Shown here: in pieces, positions 1-7,736 of the stretch
Numbering within the stretch: the first letter of the stretch is position 1
Layout: the number at the start of each line of letters is the position of its first letter
Assembly: GCA_000751295.2 (NCBI GenBank)
Contig: CCMO02000002.1
Span: forward strand, 394,501 to 458,500
Origin: a bacterium YEK0313
Lineage (GTDB): Bacteria; Pseudomonadota; Alphaproteobacteria; Rhizobiales; Phreatobacteraceae
Direction of reading: 5' to 3'
DNA: 64,000 bases
Position numbers and translations under genes: made by a program
Notes under the pieces: generated by a model
Database searches by the model: none
What the model was told of the DNA's origin: nothing
What the model saw: the letters and a program-made list of their open reading frames with translations, nothing else

Positions 1-46
1 GCAGCCGTTCATCGTCGACCAGGGCGACGGATCGCTTGCCGCTCAT
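1..46 (-). CDS. Start of a response regulator, partial (ChvI-like)
   Basis: Only the first 15 codons are inside the window. They read MSGKRSVALVDDERL, which is the first beta strand and acidic pocket (V-A-L-V-D-D-E) of a two-component receiver domain. The wording is close to the N-terminus of ChvI/OmpR-type regulators of Hyphomicrobiales. An AGGGGA Shine-Dalgarno-like sequence lies about 11 bases upstream of the ATG at 44-46. The output domain is outside the window, so the assignment to ChvI is inference. Confidence 0.4.
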   Translation of the reverse strand, partial: MSGKRSVALVDDERL

Positions 47-221
47 CGTTTGCCGATCCCCTAGCTGTTGTGCGCCGCAGCGTGATGGCGGGCCGTCATG
101 GCCCAACCATGGCCGCCCCGGGGCGCCGAAAAGGCGCTCCGGCAGATGTGAATCCCGCGGCGCGTATGTTCTCGTTATGTTCCATTCTTCACGCCAAGGC
201 AAGAGGGCCATCCGGCCCCCG

Positions 222-878
222 TCAGAATTCCACATCCAGCTCGTCGAGCTCGTCCGGCTCGCGCGCCGCGGCCGCAATCCATTCGCGCATCGGCGCCCAG
301 TCCATGATGGCCCGGCAATAACCTGCCTCGACCGGCGCGAGCGAAACGTCATAGGTGGTGAAGCGGCCGCAGACCGGCGCATACATGGCATCCGCGACGG
401 TTGGCCGCACGCCGAACAGGAACGGCCCGCCATAGGTCGCAAGGCAGTCGCGCCATATCGCCGTAATGCGGTCGATGTCCGGCTGGGCGCCGGCCCAAAC
501 CTTGAAGCCGGGAAACCGGCTCTTGAGGTTCAGCGGCAGCGCCGAGCGCAGATTGTGGAAGCCGGAATGCATCTCGCCGGACACCGAGCGGCAATGCGCG
601 CGCGCCGCCGACGCCGCCGGCAGCAGACCGGCCTGCGGGAACTTCTCGGCGAGATATTCAGCGATCGCCCAGGTGTCCCAGATCTTCACGCGCTCATCGG
701 TGAGGCAGGGCACGAGGAAGGACGGCGACAGCAGGAGCAGCTCCGCGCGCGCGTCCGGGTCGTCGATTGAAACCTGGACCTCGTCGAAGTCGAGCCCGGC
801 CAGGCGGCAGAGCAGCCAGCCGCGCAGCGACCAGGACGAGTAGTTCCTGCTGGAAATGGTGAGCTGCGCCTTTGCCAT
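222..878 (-). CDS. Glutathione S-transferase family protein
   Basis: This is a 218-residue soluble GST. The N-terminal thioredoxin-like half carries RNYSSWSLRGW (residues 11-21), with serines at the position of the glutathione-activating residue. The cis-Pro segment is SPSFLVPCL, followed by the SNAIL-like DTWAIAEYLAEKFP. The helical C-terminal half includes the conserved PTVADAMYAP motif. The ATG at 878 was chosen over the longer frame because a GGGGG ribosome site lies just upstream and the family starts here. It is transcribed divergently from phaZ with a 132-bp shared promoter region. The substrate is unknown. Confidence 0.85.
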   Translation of the reverse strand: MAKAQLTISSRNYSSWSLRGWLLCRLAGLDFDEVQVSIDDPDARAELLLLSPSFLVPCLTDERVKIWDTWAIAEYLAEKFPQAGLLPAASAARAHCRSVSGEMHSGFHNLRSALPLNLKSRFPGFKVWAGAQPDIDRITAIWRDCLATYGGPFLFGVRPTVADAMYAPVCGRFTTYDVSLAPVEAGYCRAIMDWAPMREWIAAAAREPDELDELDVEF

Positions 879-1010
879 CGTCACCCCCGCCGGAGACCGC
901 CGCCGCCGTACTGCAGCAATGCGGCCAAGAATTATCTCGCAGCGCAGCAAAAAGTACACTAGCTTTTTTCAGGAACGCGCCCGTCGGGGGACCGCGCAGC
1001 GGGTGGACCG

Positions 1011-2225
1011 ATGATATACCACGCTTTCGAAGCGCAGCGCCGCCTGTTCGCGCCGGCGCAGGCCATGGCGCGCTGGATCCTGGCCGCCTGCGGGCCGGCC
1101 ATCGAGAGCATGGACCTGCGCCTCGGCCGCGAGTTGCTGGCGACCTGCGAATTGACCGCCCGTGCCGCGTTCACCCATCACCGACCGGCCTTCGGCATCG
1201 ACAGCGTCAGGATCGGCAACCGCGATGTCGCGGTCACCGAACGGCCGGTGCACAGCACCGCCTTCGGCACGCTGCTCCATTTCCGCAAGGACAGCGGCGT
1301 GACCCAGCCGCGTGTCATGGTGGTGGCGCCGCTGTCGGGCCATTTCGCGACGCTCCTGCGCCACACGGTGAAGACCCTGCTGGCCGACCACGACGTCTAT
1401 CTGACCGACTGGCACAACGCCCGCGACATTCCCTGGGACGAGGGCGCCTTCGGCTTCGACGACTATGTCGAGCACCTCGTCACCTTCCTCAAGGTGCTGG
1501 GGCCCGGCGCCCATGTCGTGGCCGTCTGCCAGCCCTGCGTGCAGGCGCTGGTGGCGAGCGCGGTGATGGCCGAGGCCGGCGATCCCGCGCAGCCGCGCAG
1601 CCTGACGCTGATGGCCGGCCCGGTCGACGTCCGGATCAACCCGACCAGGGTCAACACTCTCGCCTTCACCCATCCCTATTCCTGGTTCGAGGACCGGCTC
1701 ATCTCGACCGTGCCGCTGCCCCATGCCGGCGCCGGCCGCCGCGTCTATCCGGGCATCCTGCAGGTCATCGCCTTCATGGCGATGAACCCGCAGCGACACG
1801 TCCGGGCCCATCTCGACCTGCACGGCCATGTCGCCGCCGGCGACAAGGCCAAGGCCGACGCGATCCGGGCCTTCTACGACGAATATTTCGCGGTGCTGGA
1901 CCTGACCGCCGAATTCTATCTGGAGACCGTCGACCGGGTGTTCCAGCGCGCCCTGCTCGCCAAGGGCGAGATGACCTATCGCGGCCGGCCGGTGCGGCCG
2001 GCGGCGATCACCCGCACGACGCTGCTGACGGTGGAAGGCGAGCGCGACGACATCTGTGCGCTCGGCCAGACCGCCGCCGCGCACGACCTGCTGACCGGCC
2101 TCAAGCCGTTCCGCAAGCGCCACCACATGCAGGCCGGCGTCGGCCATTACGGCGTGTTCAGCGGCCGGCGCTGGGAGAGCCAGATCTATCCAATCGTACG
2201 CAACACGGTGCTGGCCAGCGAGTGA
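1011..2225 (+). CDS. phaZ: Intracellular polyhydroxyalkanoate (PHB) depolymerase
   Basis: This 404-residue enzyme hydrolyses stored poly-3-hydroxybutyrate granules to hydroxybutyrate units in the cytoplasm. It matches the PhaZ1-type alpha/beta-hydrolase family, in which a cysteine replaces the usual serine. The nucleophile region is AVCQPCVQAL (Cys173 in VCQP, with Cys176 nearby). A candidate acid is Asp346 or Asp347 in GERDDIC, and the candidate base is His379 in GVGHYGVFSG. The N-terminus (MIYHAFEAQRRLFAP) is typical of the family and there is no signal peptide, which agrees with an intracellular enzyme. No phaC, phaA or phasin gene is adjacent, so it stands alone between a GST and a transporter. 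Confidence 0.9.
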   Translation: MIYHAFEAQRRLFAPAQAMARWILAACGPAIESMDLRLGRELLATCELTARAAFTHHRPAFGIDSVRIGNRDVAVTERPVHSTAFGTLLHFRKDSGVTQPRVMVVAPLSGHFATLLRHTVKTLLADHDVYLTDWHNARDIPWDEGAFGFDDYVEHLVTFLKVLGPGAHVVAVCQPCVQALVASAVMAEAGDPAQPRSLTLMAGPVDVRINPTRVNTLAFTHPYSWFEDRLISTVPLPHAGAGRRVYPGILQVIAFMAMNPQRHVRAHLDLHGHVAAGDKAKADAIRAFYDEYFAVLDLTAEFYLETVDRVFQRALLAKGEMTYRGRPVRPAAITRTTLLTVEGERDDICALGQTAAAHDLLTGLKPFRKRHHMQAGVGHYGVFSGRRWESQIYPIVRNTVLASE

Positions 2226-2341
2226 GCAGGGCCGGCGCGCCGGACGCCGCATTGCAGGCATGCCCTAACGCGTCAGCTTATCCCCCGTCCGGGGGTGCGT
2301 CACACCGTTGACACTTTCGTGGCCCGGGCAGATTCATGGCC

Positions 2342-2361
2342 GGGGCAGAACGTTCTGCCCC
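2342..2361. promoter_or_regulatory. Perfect 20-bp palindrome upstream of MHS transporter
   Basis: The sequence GGGGCAGAACGTTCTGCCCC is its own reverse complement and ends 24 bases before the ATG at 2386. A TTGACA -35-like hexamer lies at 2308-2313. A repressor bound to the palindrome would sit just downstream of a start point from such a promoter. As RNA it could form a 10-bp hairpin directly before the ribosome site. Part of the arm (GGGCAGA) also occurs as a direct repeat about 20 bases upstream. No regulator gene is adjacent. Confidence 0.5.
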
Positions 2362-2385
2362 AAAAATCGCCCAGCGGAGAACGCC

Positions 2386-3729
2386 ATGACTGCCTCGAAC
2401 CCCCCGCAGGTCAGCGCGGAGATGCGCCGTCGCGTGGTCATTTCCTCGACCATCGGCAATGCGCTCGAATGGTTCGACTTCACGGTGTTCGGCCTGTTCG
2501 CCGGCGTCATCGCCAAGCATTTCTTTCCGGCCGACAATCCCTCCAACTCGCTGCTGCTGACGTTTGCCACCTTCGGCATCGCCTTCGCCGCGCGGCCGAT
2601 CGGCGGCCTCGTCTTCGGCATCTATGCCGACAAGAACGGGCGCAAGCGGGCGATGATCGTCATGATCATGATGATGGCGGTGGGCACCGGCCTGATCGGC
2701 ATCCTGCCGACCTACCAGGCGATCGGCATCGCCGCGCCGATCTGCGTGCTGCTCGCCCGCCTGATCCAGGGCTTCTCGGCCGGCGGCGAGTTCGGCAGCG
2801 CCAGCGCCATGCTGATCGAATTCGCCCCTCCGGGCCGGCGCGGCTATTACGGCTCCTGGCAGATGGTCTCGCAGATGCTGGCCTTCGCCATCGGCGCCTC
2901 GTTCGCCTTCACGCTGTCCTCGCGGCTGTCGCCGGAGGCCTTCGACAGCTGGGGCTGGCGCGTCCCCTTCATTCTCGGCGTGCTGATCGGGCCGGTCGGG
3001 TTCTACCTGCGCCGCGCCATCGACGAGACGCCCGAGTTCAAGGCGCTGATGGCGACGCGCGGCACGGTCGAGAACTCACCGCTGTCCGACGTCATCAGGC
3101 AATATCCGCGCGAGCTCGTCACCGCCTTCTGCATGATCGCGGTCGGCACCGCCATCAACTATGTCGCCGGCGTCTACATCACGACCTATGCCGTCACCGA
3201 GCTGAAGCTGAAACTTGCCGACGCACAGTTCGGGCTCATCGTGTTCAGCGCGCTGAACGCGGTCGTGGTCGTATTCTCTGGCTGGCTGTCCGACAAGATC
3301 GGCCGGCGCAACGTGCTGCTGCCCTCGGTCATCCTCTACTGCATCCTGTTCTATTTCATGCTGTCACGGCTGGTCGCCAATCCGACGGTCGAGAACCTCT
3401 ACTGGCTGCAGGCGACCTCGCTGCTGCTCGGCATGCTGGCCGGCCCGGCGCCGGCGGCGATGAGCGAGATCTTCCCCGTCCGCCTGCGTTCGACCGGCGT
3501 CTCGCTGGTCTACAATCTCGCGGTCATGCTGTTCGGCGGCCTCGCGCCGTTCATCAACACCTGGCTCGTCCAGTCCACCGGCAACAAGCTCGCCCCGGTC
3601 TTCTACATCTTCTTCGCCGCGGCGGTGGGCATTGTCGGCTTCGTGCTCTATCGCGAGCCGCCGCCGGCGGGGCTTGCCAAGGGCGACGACGACAACAGGT
3701 CGTCGGCCCCGTCGCCGGCGGGCGGCTGA
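2386..3729 (+). CDS. MFS transporter, metabolite:H+ symporter (MHS) family
   Basis: This 447-residue inner-membrane protein has about 12 predicted membrane segments. The MHS signature is clear: GNALEWFDFTVFG in TM1 and RPIGGLVFGIYADKNGRKRAM in loop 2-3, where the Asp and Arg pattern is the MFS motif A. GFSAGGEFGSASAMLIEFAP follows in TM4 to loop 4-5. MHS proteins such as KgtP, ProP and ShiA import organic acids or zwitterions with protons, and the substrate cannot be read here. The ATG at 2386 follows a CGGAGA ribosome site, and the longer in-frame start at 2308 would overlap the apparent promoter. It appears monocistronic. Confidence 0.88.
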   Translation: MTASNPPQVSAEMRRRVVISSTIGNALEWFDFTVFGLFAGVIAKHFFPADNPSNSLLLTFATFGIAFAARPIGGLVFGIYADKNGRKRAMIVMIMMMAVGTGLIGILPTYQAIGIAAPICVLLARLIQGFSAGGEFGSASAMLIEFAPPGRRGYYGSWQMVSQMLAFAIGASFAFTLSSRLSPEAFDSWGWRVPFILGVLIGPVGFYLRRAIDETPEFKALMATRGTVENSPLSDVIRQYPRELVTAFCMIAVGTAINYVAGVYITTYAVTELKLKLADAQFGLIVFSALNAVVVVFSGWLSDKIGRRNVLLPSVILYCILFYFMLSRLVANPTVENLYWLQATSLLLGMLAGPAPAAMSEIFPVRLRSTGVSLVYNLAVMLFGGLAPFINTWLVQSTGNKLAPVFYIFFAAAVGIVGFVLYREPPPAGLAKGDDDNRSSAPSPAGG

Positions 3730-3870
3730 CGCGCCAAGCGGTCGGGCGCCCGGCCGGGCTCGCCGGAGGCGGACATCACGCCGTCGGACTTGGCCCGGCG
3801 ACAGGCTTCCGGTTAGCATGCGCCTCCTGCCCGGAGCGGACGAACCGCCCGGGCGCTTGGGGGAAAAGAC

Positions 3871-4725
3871 ATGCCGCCGTTCCTGTCGCGCCTCGGCCTT
3901 GCCGGCGCTCTCCTGGTTTTCGCCCACGTCGCACCGGCCGCGGCCGAAAACCAGGCACCGATCCCTCTGCCGGAGGCGATCCGCAGCGCCGGCGTGATCC
4001 GGGTCGGCATCGAGGCCACCTACCCGCCGATGGCCTACAAGGATCCGGCGACCAACGAGCGCCGCGGCCTCAATGTCGACCTCGTCACCGCCATCGCCAA
4101 GGAACTGAACGTCACCATCCAGTGGGAGGAGATGACGTTCGAGCAGCTCATCACCGGCATCAATGCCGGCCGCGTCGATTTCAGCGGCAGCTCGATGACC
4201 GACCTGCCGTCGCGCCGCGAGAAGCTCAGCTTCGTCGACTATATCGCCACCGGCCCGCAGATCTTCACCACGTCGCGGCAGTCGGGCGGCATCGCGACCC
4301 CGATCGACATGTGCGGCAAGTCGATCGCAACCCCGCGCACCACCAACTATTTCCCGACCGCCCAGGCCTGGAGCGAAACCCATTGCGTCGCGGCCGGACG
4401 GCCGCCCATGCAGGTGATCGGAACGGCGGGAGCCGCGGCGAGCCGGGCCGACCTGCAGCAGGGCCGCGCCAATGCCGCGCTGCTCGGCGCCGAGTATGTC
4501 GCCTATCTCAGGCAACAGGACCCGGGCACCTTCGTCGCCATCGGCGCGCCGATCGCGCGCAATCTGTCTGGGCTCGCCTTTCCGCGCAGCAATCCCGGCC
4601 TGCGCGACGCGGTCGCGGCAGCCCTGACGCGCCTGGTCGCCAATGGCACCTATCTGACGCTCCTGAAAAAGCATGGCCTGGAGGCGCAGGCGCTGACCGA
4701 GATCACCATCGACGCCGGCCAATAG
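3871..4725 (+). CDS. Periplasmic amino-acid-type ABC substrate-binding protein (orphan)
   Basis: This 284-residue protein has a Sec signal peptide (hydrophobic residues 5-20, cleavage expected near APAAA-EN, residue 25). A class II binding-protein fold of the SBP_bac_3 family follows. Typical motifs are GVIRVGIEATYPPMAYKDP at the start of lobe 1, LNVDLVTAIAKELN and VDFSGSSMTDLPSRREKLSF. The family binds amino acids, opines or related small acids and hands them to an ABC permease. No permease or ATPase gene is adjacent, so its partner must be elsewhere or it acts as a sensor input. A GGGGGA ribosome site precedes the ATG. Confidence 0.82.
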   Translation: MPPFLSRLGLAGALLVFAHVAPAAAENQAPIPLPEAIRSAGVIRVGIEATYPPMAYKDPATNERRGLNVDLVTAIAKELNVTIQWEEMTFEQLITGINAGRVDFSGSSMTDLPSRREKLSFVDYIATGPQIFTTSRQSGGIATPIDMCGKSIATPRTTNYFPTAQAWSETHCVAAGRPPMQVIGTAGAAASRADLQQGRANAALLGAEYVAYLRQQDPGTFVAIGAPIARNLSGLAFPRSNPGLRDAVAAALTRLVANGTYLTLLKKHGLEAQALTEITIDAGQ

Positions 4726-4832
4726 GTTTCCGCATTGCCATGATGGCGTCCCGCTCCGGCGCGGGACCGCCTTGCCCTTGACCAATTCGCCGCCGAGATG
4801 AGCGGGCGAACAGGGCAAACCAGATCCGCAAG

Positions 4833-5540
4833 ATGATGACGACGATCCGCTCGAAGACATTCGATATCCTGTTCGGCCTCTGGACGGCCGTGTTCGGCCT
4901 GCTCATTCCGGTCCTGATGATCGGCCACAGCAAGCACATCGTGCGTGGCATTTCCCGCCTGTGGGTGCGCGGCACGCTGTTCCTGCTCGATCGCGTCGTC
5001 GGGCTCGGCTATGTCGAAAAAGGCCTGGAAAACCGGCCTGACGGCCCCTGCATCATCGTCATGAACCACCAGTCGACCTGGGAAACGCTCGCCTCCAACG
5101 TGCTGTTTCCCAATGTCGCCATCGTCGCCAAGAAGGAACTGCTGCGCGTGCCGGTATTCGGCTGGTACCTGCAGCGGCAGCCGATGATCACCATCGACCG
5201 CGACCTCGGCACTCAGGCGCTGCGCCGGATGATCGACGGGGCGCGTGCCGCCATCGCCGAAGGGCGGCCGGTGCTGGTCTATCCCGAGGGCACGCGCAAG
5301 GATCCGGACGAGCCGATCAGCTTCAGGCGCGGCGTCGAGATGATCTATGCCAAGCTCGGCGTTCCCGTCCTGCCGGTCGTGGTCAATTCCGGCCGCTTCT
5401 GGGGCATTGCCGGCGGCGCGCGCCGGCCCGGCACGATCACCGTCTCCTATCTGCCGGTGATCGCGCCCGGCCTCTCCGGCGCAGAAATGGTGGCGAAAGC
5501 GAGCCAGGCCATGGAGGCCGAACGCCTTAGGATCGGCTGA
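4833..5540 (+). CDS. plsC: 1-acyl-sn-glycerol-3-phosphate acyltransferase
   Basis: This 235-residue membrane-associated enzyme transfers an acyl group to lysophosphatidic acid to make phosphatidic acid in phospholipid synthesis. A hydrophobic N-terminal anchor spans residues 11-30. Motif I is MNHQSTWET (His79, with Glu84 at the place of the usual Asp of HX4D). Motif III is VYPEGTRKDP (EGTR at 152-155), and VPVLPVVVNSG matches motif IV. The HQS-x-WE form of motif I is common in alphaproteobacterial PlsC-like proteins as far as known. The start is one of two adjacent ATGs, and the ribosome site is weak. Confidence 0.87.
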   Translation: MMTTIRSKTFDILFGLWTAVFGLLIPVLMIGHSKHIVRGISRLWVRGTLFLLDRVVGLGYVEKGLENRPDGPCIIVMNHQSTWETLASNVLFPNVAIVAKKELLRVPVFGWYLQRQPMITIDRDLGTQALRRMIDGARAAIAEGRPVLVYPEGTRKDPDEPISFRRGVEMIYAKLGVPVLPVVVNSGRFWGIAGGARRPGTITVSYLPVIAPGLSGAEMVAKASQAMEAERLRIG

Positions 5541-5608
5541 GTCCGCCGATCGCCGGAACGGATCACGGCCGGGAAGGCCGGGATCGCTTGCGGGATGGCG
5601 CGAAATCT

Positions 5609-5640
5609 AACCGCCAGTGACGCCAGATTCATCGGCGGTT
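5609..5640. terminator. Hairpin between convergent plsC and RES gene
   Basis: A 7-bp perfect stem (AACCGCC at 5609-5615 with GGCGGTT at 5634-5640) encloses an 18-base loop between two genes that point towards each other. There is no long T run, so it is only a possible terminator. Confidence 0.3.
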
Positions 5641-5686
5641 TGGAGGGACGTCACGCGAGACGTAAATTTGATCGAGATTTGATCGA

Positions 5687-6166
5687 TTAGCGGCCAAGCC
5701 GAGGATCGTACAGCCATTTACGAACCTTGCGAACCTCAATCCGACTGGCGTCGGCATGGAGAGGATTGATCAACGCGTTGCGCTCTTCGGGTATAATGAC
5801 CGAAGGCACCAGCAGCAGCGCTGTTTTGCCGCCGGCGACCCAATCGGACCCATATCGGATGCTCTCCAGACCCGCCGGCTCGGCATCCCACCCCACGGGC
5901 AACATCGAGGGCTCGGCGAGCTTCGCGGCGTTCCAAACATCGTCTGGTATGTCGATCTCGACAAGGTAGCGATTGAACGGCAGACCGCCTGCGTTCAAAT
6001 GAACAATGGTCTCAAGGCACGCCAGGGCTCGATTTTCCGAGGCGTAGACCACGCTTACGCCCTGGTCGTTCCATCTACCGCCAGAAATGCTGGCGCCGGT
6101 TCCTGACATGTCCTCGGCGCCATATGTTTTGGCGTCAGTTGCGATACGCCAAAGCCGGTGACTCAC
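5687..6166 (-). CDS. RES-domain toxin of a type II toxin-antitoxin pair
   Basis: This 159-residue RES-family protein belongs to the family whose characterised members degrade or ADP-ribosylate NAD+-linked targets and arrest growth. The name-giving residues are visible: Arg31 in SGGRWN, Glu52 in LACLETIVHL and Ser122 in VPSVIIPEERN. Tyr41 in VVYAS and the C-terminal NPLHAD segment are also family hallmarks. The start is a GTG at 6164-6166 that overlaps the antitoxin stop in a GTGA arrangement, with GGGG about 7 bases upstream. This gives strict translational coupling. Base composition is lower in GC than in flanking genes, suggesting acquisition. Confidence 0.88.
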   Translation of the reverse strand: MSHRLWRIATDAKTYGAEDMSGTGASISGGRWNDQGVSVVYASENRALACLETIVHLNAGGLPFNRYLVEIDIPDDVWNAAKLAEPSMLPVGWDAEPAGLESIRYGSDWVAGGKTALLLVPSVIIPEERNALINPLHADASRIEVRKVRKWLYDPRLGR

Positions 6167-6642
6167 GCATAAGCCCCGCTTTGGATCTGCGAGAGTGCGC
6201 GAGCGACCAAGGATTGCCCTTCCATGGTGTCCAGCAGATCGAGCGGTTTGTTTCCGCCGAGCGCCGGCAAGGGCTGCAGCAGCCAATGCGACATCCAGGA
6301 CGAGGCGTCGAATTCCTCCGAACTTCCAGCGTCCTCGAGCATGGCCAGAAGCTGCCCAACGAGCTTGGCAAGACCCACGACGCGCTCGCTGTCCTCGGTC
6401 GATAGTCTCTCGTTGCGCGAGGCCTTTCTGTTGACGGTTGCCGTCTTCAATTGCAGGGCGTCGAACATCAATTGCTGATCGAAGTGTAGCACCGCAGAGA
6501 GCTTCTTGGCGTCGAGCGCCGGAACGCCCGCTTTGATGACGTCGATGCGAGCGAGCGGAGAGGCTCGGTAGAGAGCCGCGAATTCAAAAGGAGCGGCTTG
6601 GTTCTCGAGGGGCCTTTTACGCTCGCTTGAAGTGGCGGTCAC
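6163..6642 (-). CDS. Xre/ParS-type antitoxin (DUF2384) of the RES system
   Basis: This 159-residue cytoplasmic antitoxin is expected to bind and block the downstream RES toxin and to repress its own promoter. The C-terminal third (LVGQLLAMLEDAGSS to LVARALSQIQSGAYA) matches the antitoxin/toxin-binding DUF2384 (MbcA/ParS/Xre) domain. An N-terminal helical DNA-binding part covers about residues 25-90. The GTG at 6640-6642 is preferred because AGGAG lies exactly 8 bases upstream. An earlier in-frame GTG at 6649-6651 overlaps that Shine-Dalgarno sequence and is unlikely. It is followed by the toxin with a 4-base overlap. Confidence 0.85.
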   Translation of the reverse strand: MTATSSERKRPLENQAAPFEFAALYRASPLARIDVIKAGVPALDAKKLSAVLHFDQQLMFDALQLKTATVNRKASRNERLSTEDSERVVGLAKLVGQLLAMLEDAGSSEEFDASSWMSHWLLQPLPALGGNKPLDLLDTMEGQSLVARALSQIQSGAYA

Positions 6643-6655
6643 GGATGTCACTCCT

Positions 6656-6746
6656 TTGAGCAGAAATATAGCTCAATTGAGCACCGAAACAAGAGCGGGT
6701 CGATGCCAACGTGCAGCCTGCCATATTTTTTGAGTGACGCGCTCAA
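6656..6746. promoter_or_regulatory. Operator cluster of the RES/Xre pair
   Basis: The hexamer TTGAGC/GCTCAA occurs four times here. It appears as TTGAGC at 6656-6661, as a perfect 12-bp palindrome GCTCAATTGAGC at 6671-6682, and as GCTCAA at 6741-6746. The palindrome lies about 29 bases upstream of the antitoxin start. Autorepression by the antitoxin-toxin complex at such repeats is the rule for this family. The 308-bp stretch 6643-6950 holds this cluster, the IclR promoter and operator, and otherwise nothing I can identify. Confidence 0.6.
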
Positions 6747-6864
6747 TTCCGAGGTCCTTGCGCGGAACCGAAACGGAAGTGTCTCGCCGGGCCATGGCCA
6801 ACCGGGCGAGAACGGACCTCCTCCCCACTGTCATACGAGCAAACCCGTAGGCATGGCCCAGCGT

Positions 6865-6894
6865 TTGACAGCGGTGGGATCATCGCGATATTTT
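6865..6894 (+). promoter_or_regulatory. Sigma70-like promoter of the iclR-hyuAB-OPT operon
   Basis: A perfect TTGACA at 6865-6870 is followed after 18 bases by TATTTT at 6889-6894, in an AT-rich patch of otherwise GC-rich DNA. It lies just upstream of the palindromic operator and the IclR gene. This is prediction from sequence only. Confidence 0.5.
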
Positions 6895-6903
6895 CATATT
6901 ATA

Positions 6904-6928
6904 GAACTTAAGTTCCATTTTATGGAAC
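6904..6928. promoter_or_regulatory. Overlapping palindromes, probable IclR-type operator
   Basis: GTTCCAT-TTT-ATGGAAC (6912-6928) is a 17-bp perfect inverted repeat of the GTTCCAnnnnnTGGAAC type favoured by IclR-family regulators. It overlaps a second perfect palindrome, GAACTTAAGTTC, at 6904-6915. Its position 10 bases after the predicted -10 box and 23 bases before the IclR start fits autoregulation and control of the whole downstream operon. Confidence 0.65.
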
Positions 6929-6950
6929 AACTGAAAGGCTTGGTCAAGGC

Positions 6951-7736
6951 ATGTCCATCCTTTCCGCAGCGGCCGACGTGCTCCGCCTCTTCTCCGTCAC
7001 GCGCAACGAGCTGACGGTGACCGAGGTGTCTCAGGTGCTGGACCTGCCGAAGAGCAATGTGTCGCGCCTGCTGCGCGCCATGCGCGATGCCGGATTCCTG
7101 GAAACGATCGGCGACAGCAAACGCTACCGGCCGGGACTGCTGCTGCACCAGACCGGCCATATCTACCGGTTCGCCACCTCGCTGATCGACCGGGCCGACG
7201 CGGTGGTCGCGCGGGTCGCCGACGAGATCGGCCATACCGGCTATATCAGCATGCGCCGGGGCAACGACGTCGTCGGCATCACCTTCCATCCCGGCCGCCA
7301 TGTCCTGCGCGTCGTCTCGACCATCGGCGACCGCATCGCGGCCTTCGCCTCGAGCACGGGACGCGCGCTGCTCGCCCGTCTCCCGGACGCAGAAATCGCG
7401 GCGCTCTACCCGCGCGGCTTCACGCCGCCGTCGGCGACGTCGCCGCAAGGTCTCGACGACCTCATGATGCGCATTGCCGAGGTCCGGCGCAGCGGTTTCG
7501 CCGAATCGCATGACGAGGCCGTGCGCGGGGTCGGTGCCATTTCGGTGGCGGTCGGCGATCCGCTGACCGGCGACGAGGCCGCGCTCTGCATCTCCTATCC
7601 GGCCTCCACCGTCACGCGCGAGGAGCGGAGCCGGATCATCGCCGCGCTCGGCGCCGGCGCCGCCGAGATCGCGGCGCTCACCGGCGACAAACGCTTCATT
7701 CCCGTCACAGCCCTGACCGAGGACGCAATCTCATGA
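6951..7736 (+). CDS. IclR-family transcriptional regulator
   Basis: This 261-residue regulator has an N-terminal winged helix-turn-helix (LTVTEVSQVLDLPKSNVSRLLRAM, about residues 21-44). A C-terminal effector-binding GAF-like IclR domain follows, with RVVSTIGDRIAAFASSTGRALLA and GFAESHDEAVRGVGAISVAV as typical segments. It is the first gene of a tight plus-strand operon, and its stop overlaps the hydantoinase start (ATGA at 7733-7736). It very probably senses the substrate or an intermediate of that pathway. A palindromic operator lies directly upstream. Confidence 0.9.
   Translation: MSILSAAADVLRLFSVTRNELTVTEVSQVLDLPKSNVSRLLRAMRDAGFLETIGDSKRYRPGLLLHQTGHIYRFATSLIDRADAVVARVADEIGHTGYISMRRGNDVVGITFHPGRHVLRVVSTIGDRIAAFASSTGRALLARLPDAEIAALYPRGFTPPSATSPQGLDDLMMRIAEVRRSGFAESHDEAVRGVGAISVAVGDPLTGDEAALCISYPASTVTREERSRIIAALGAGAAEIAALTGDKRFIPVTALTEDAIS

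Noticed and set aside
95..145. Short palindromes (GGGCCGTCATGGCCC and GCGCC-GAAAA-GGCGC) near the left edge
   Set aside because: Arms are short, there is no T run, and such matches are frequent in GC-rich intergenic DNA, so they were not called as features.
6640..6651. GTG at 6649-6651 as the antitoxin start
   Set aside because: It overlaps the AGGAG Shine-Dalgarno sequence itself. The next in-frame GTG at 6640-6642 is spaced 8 bases from it.
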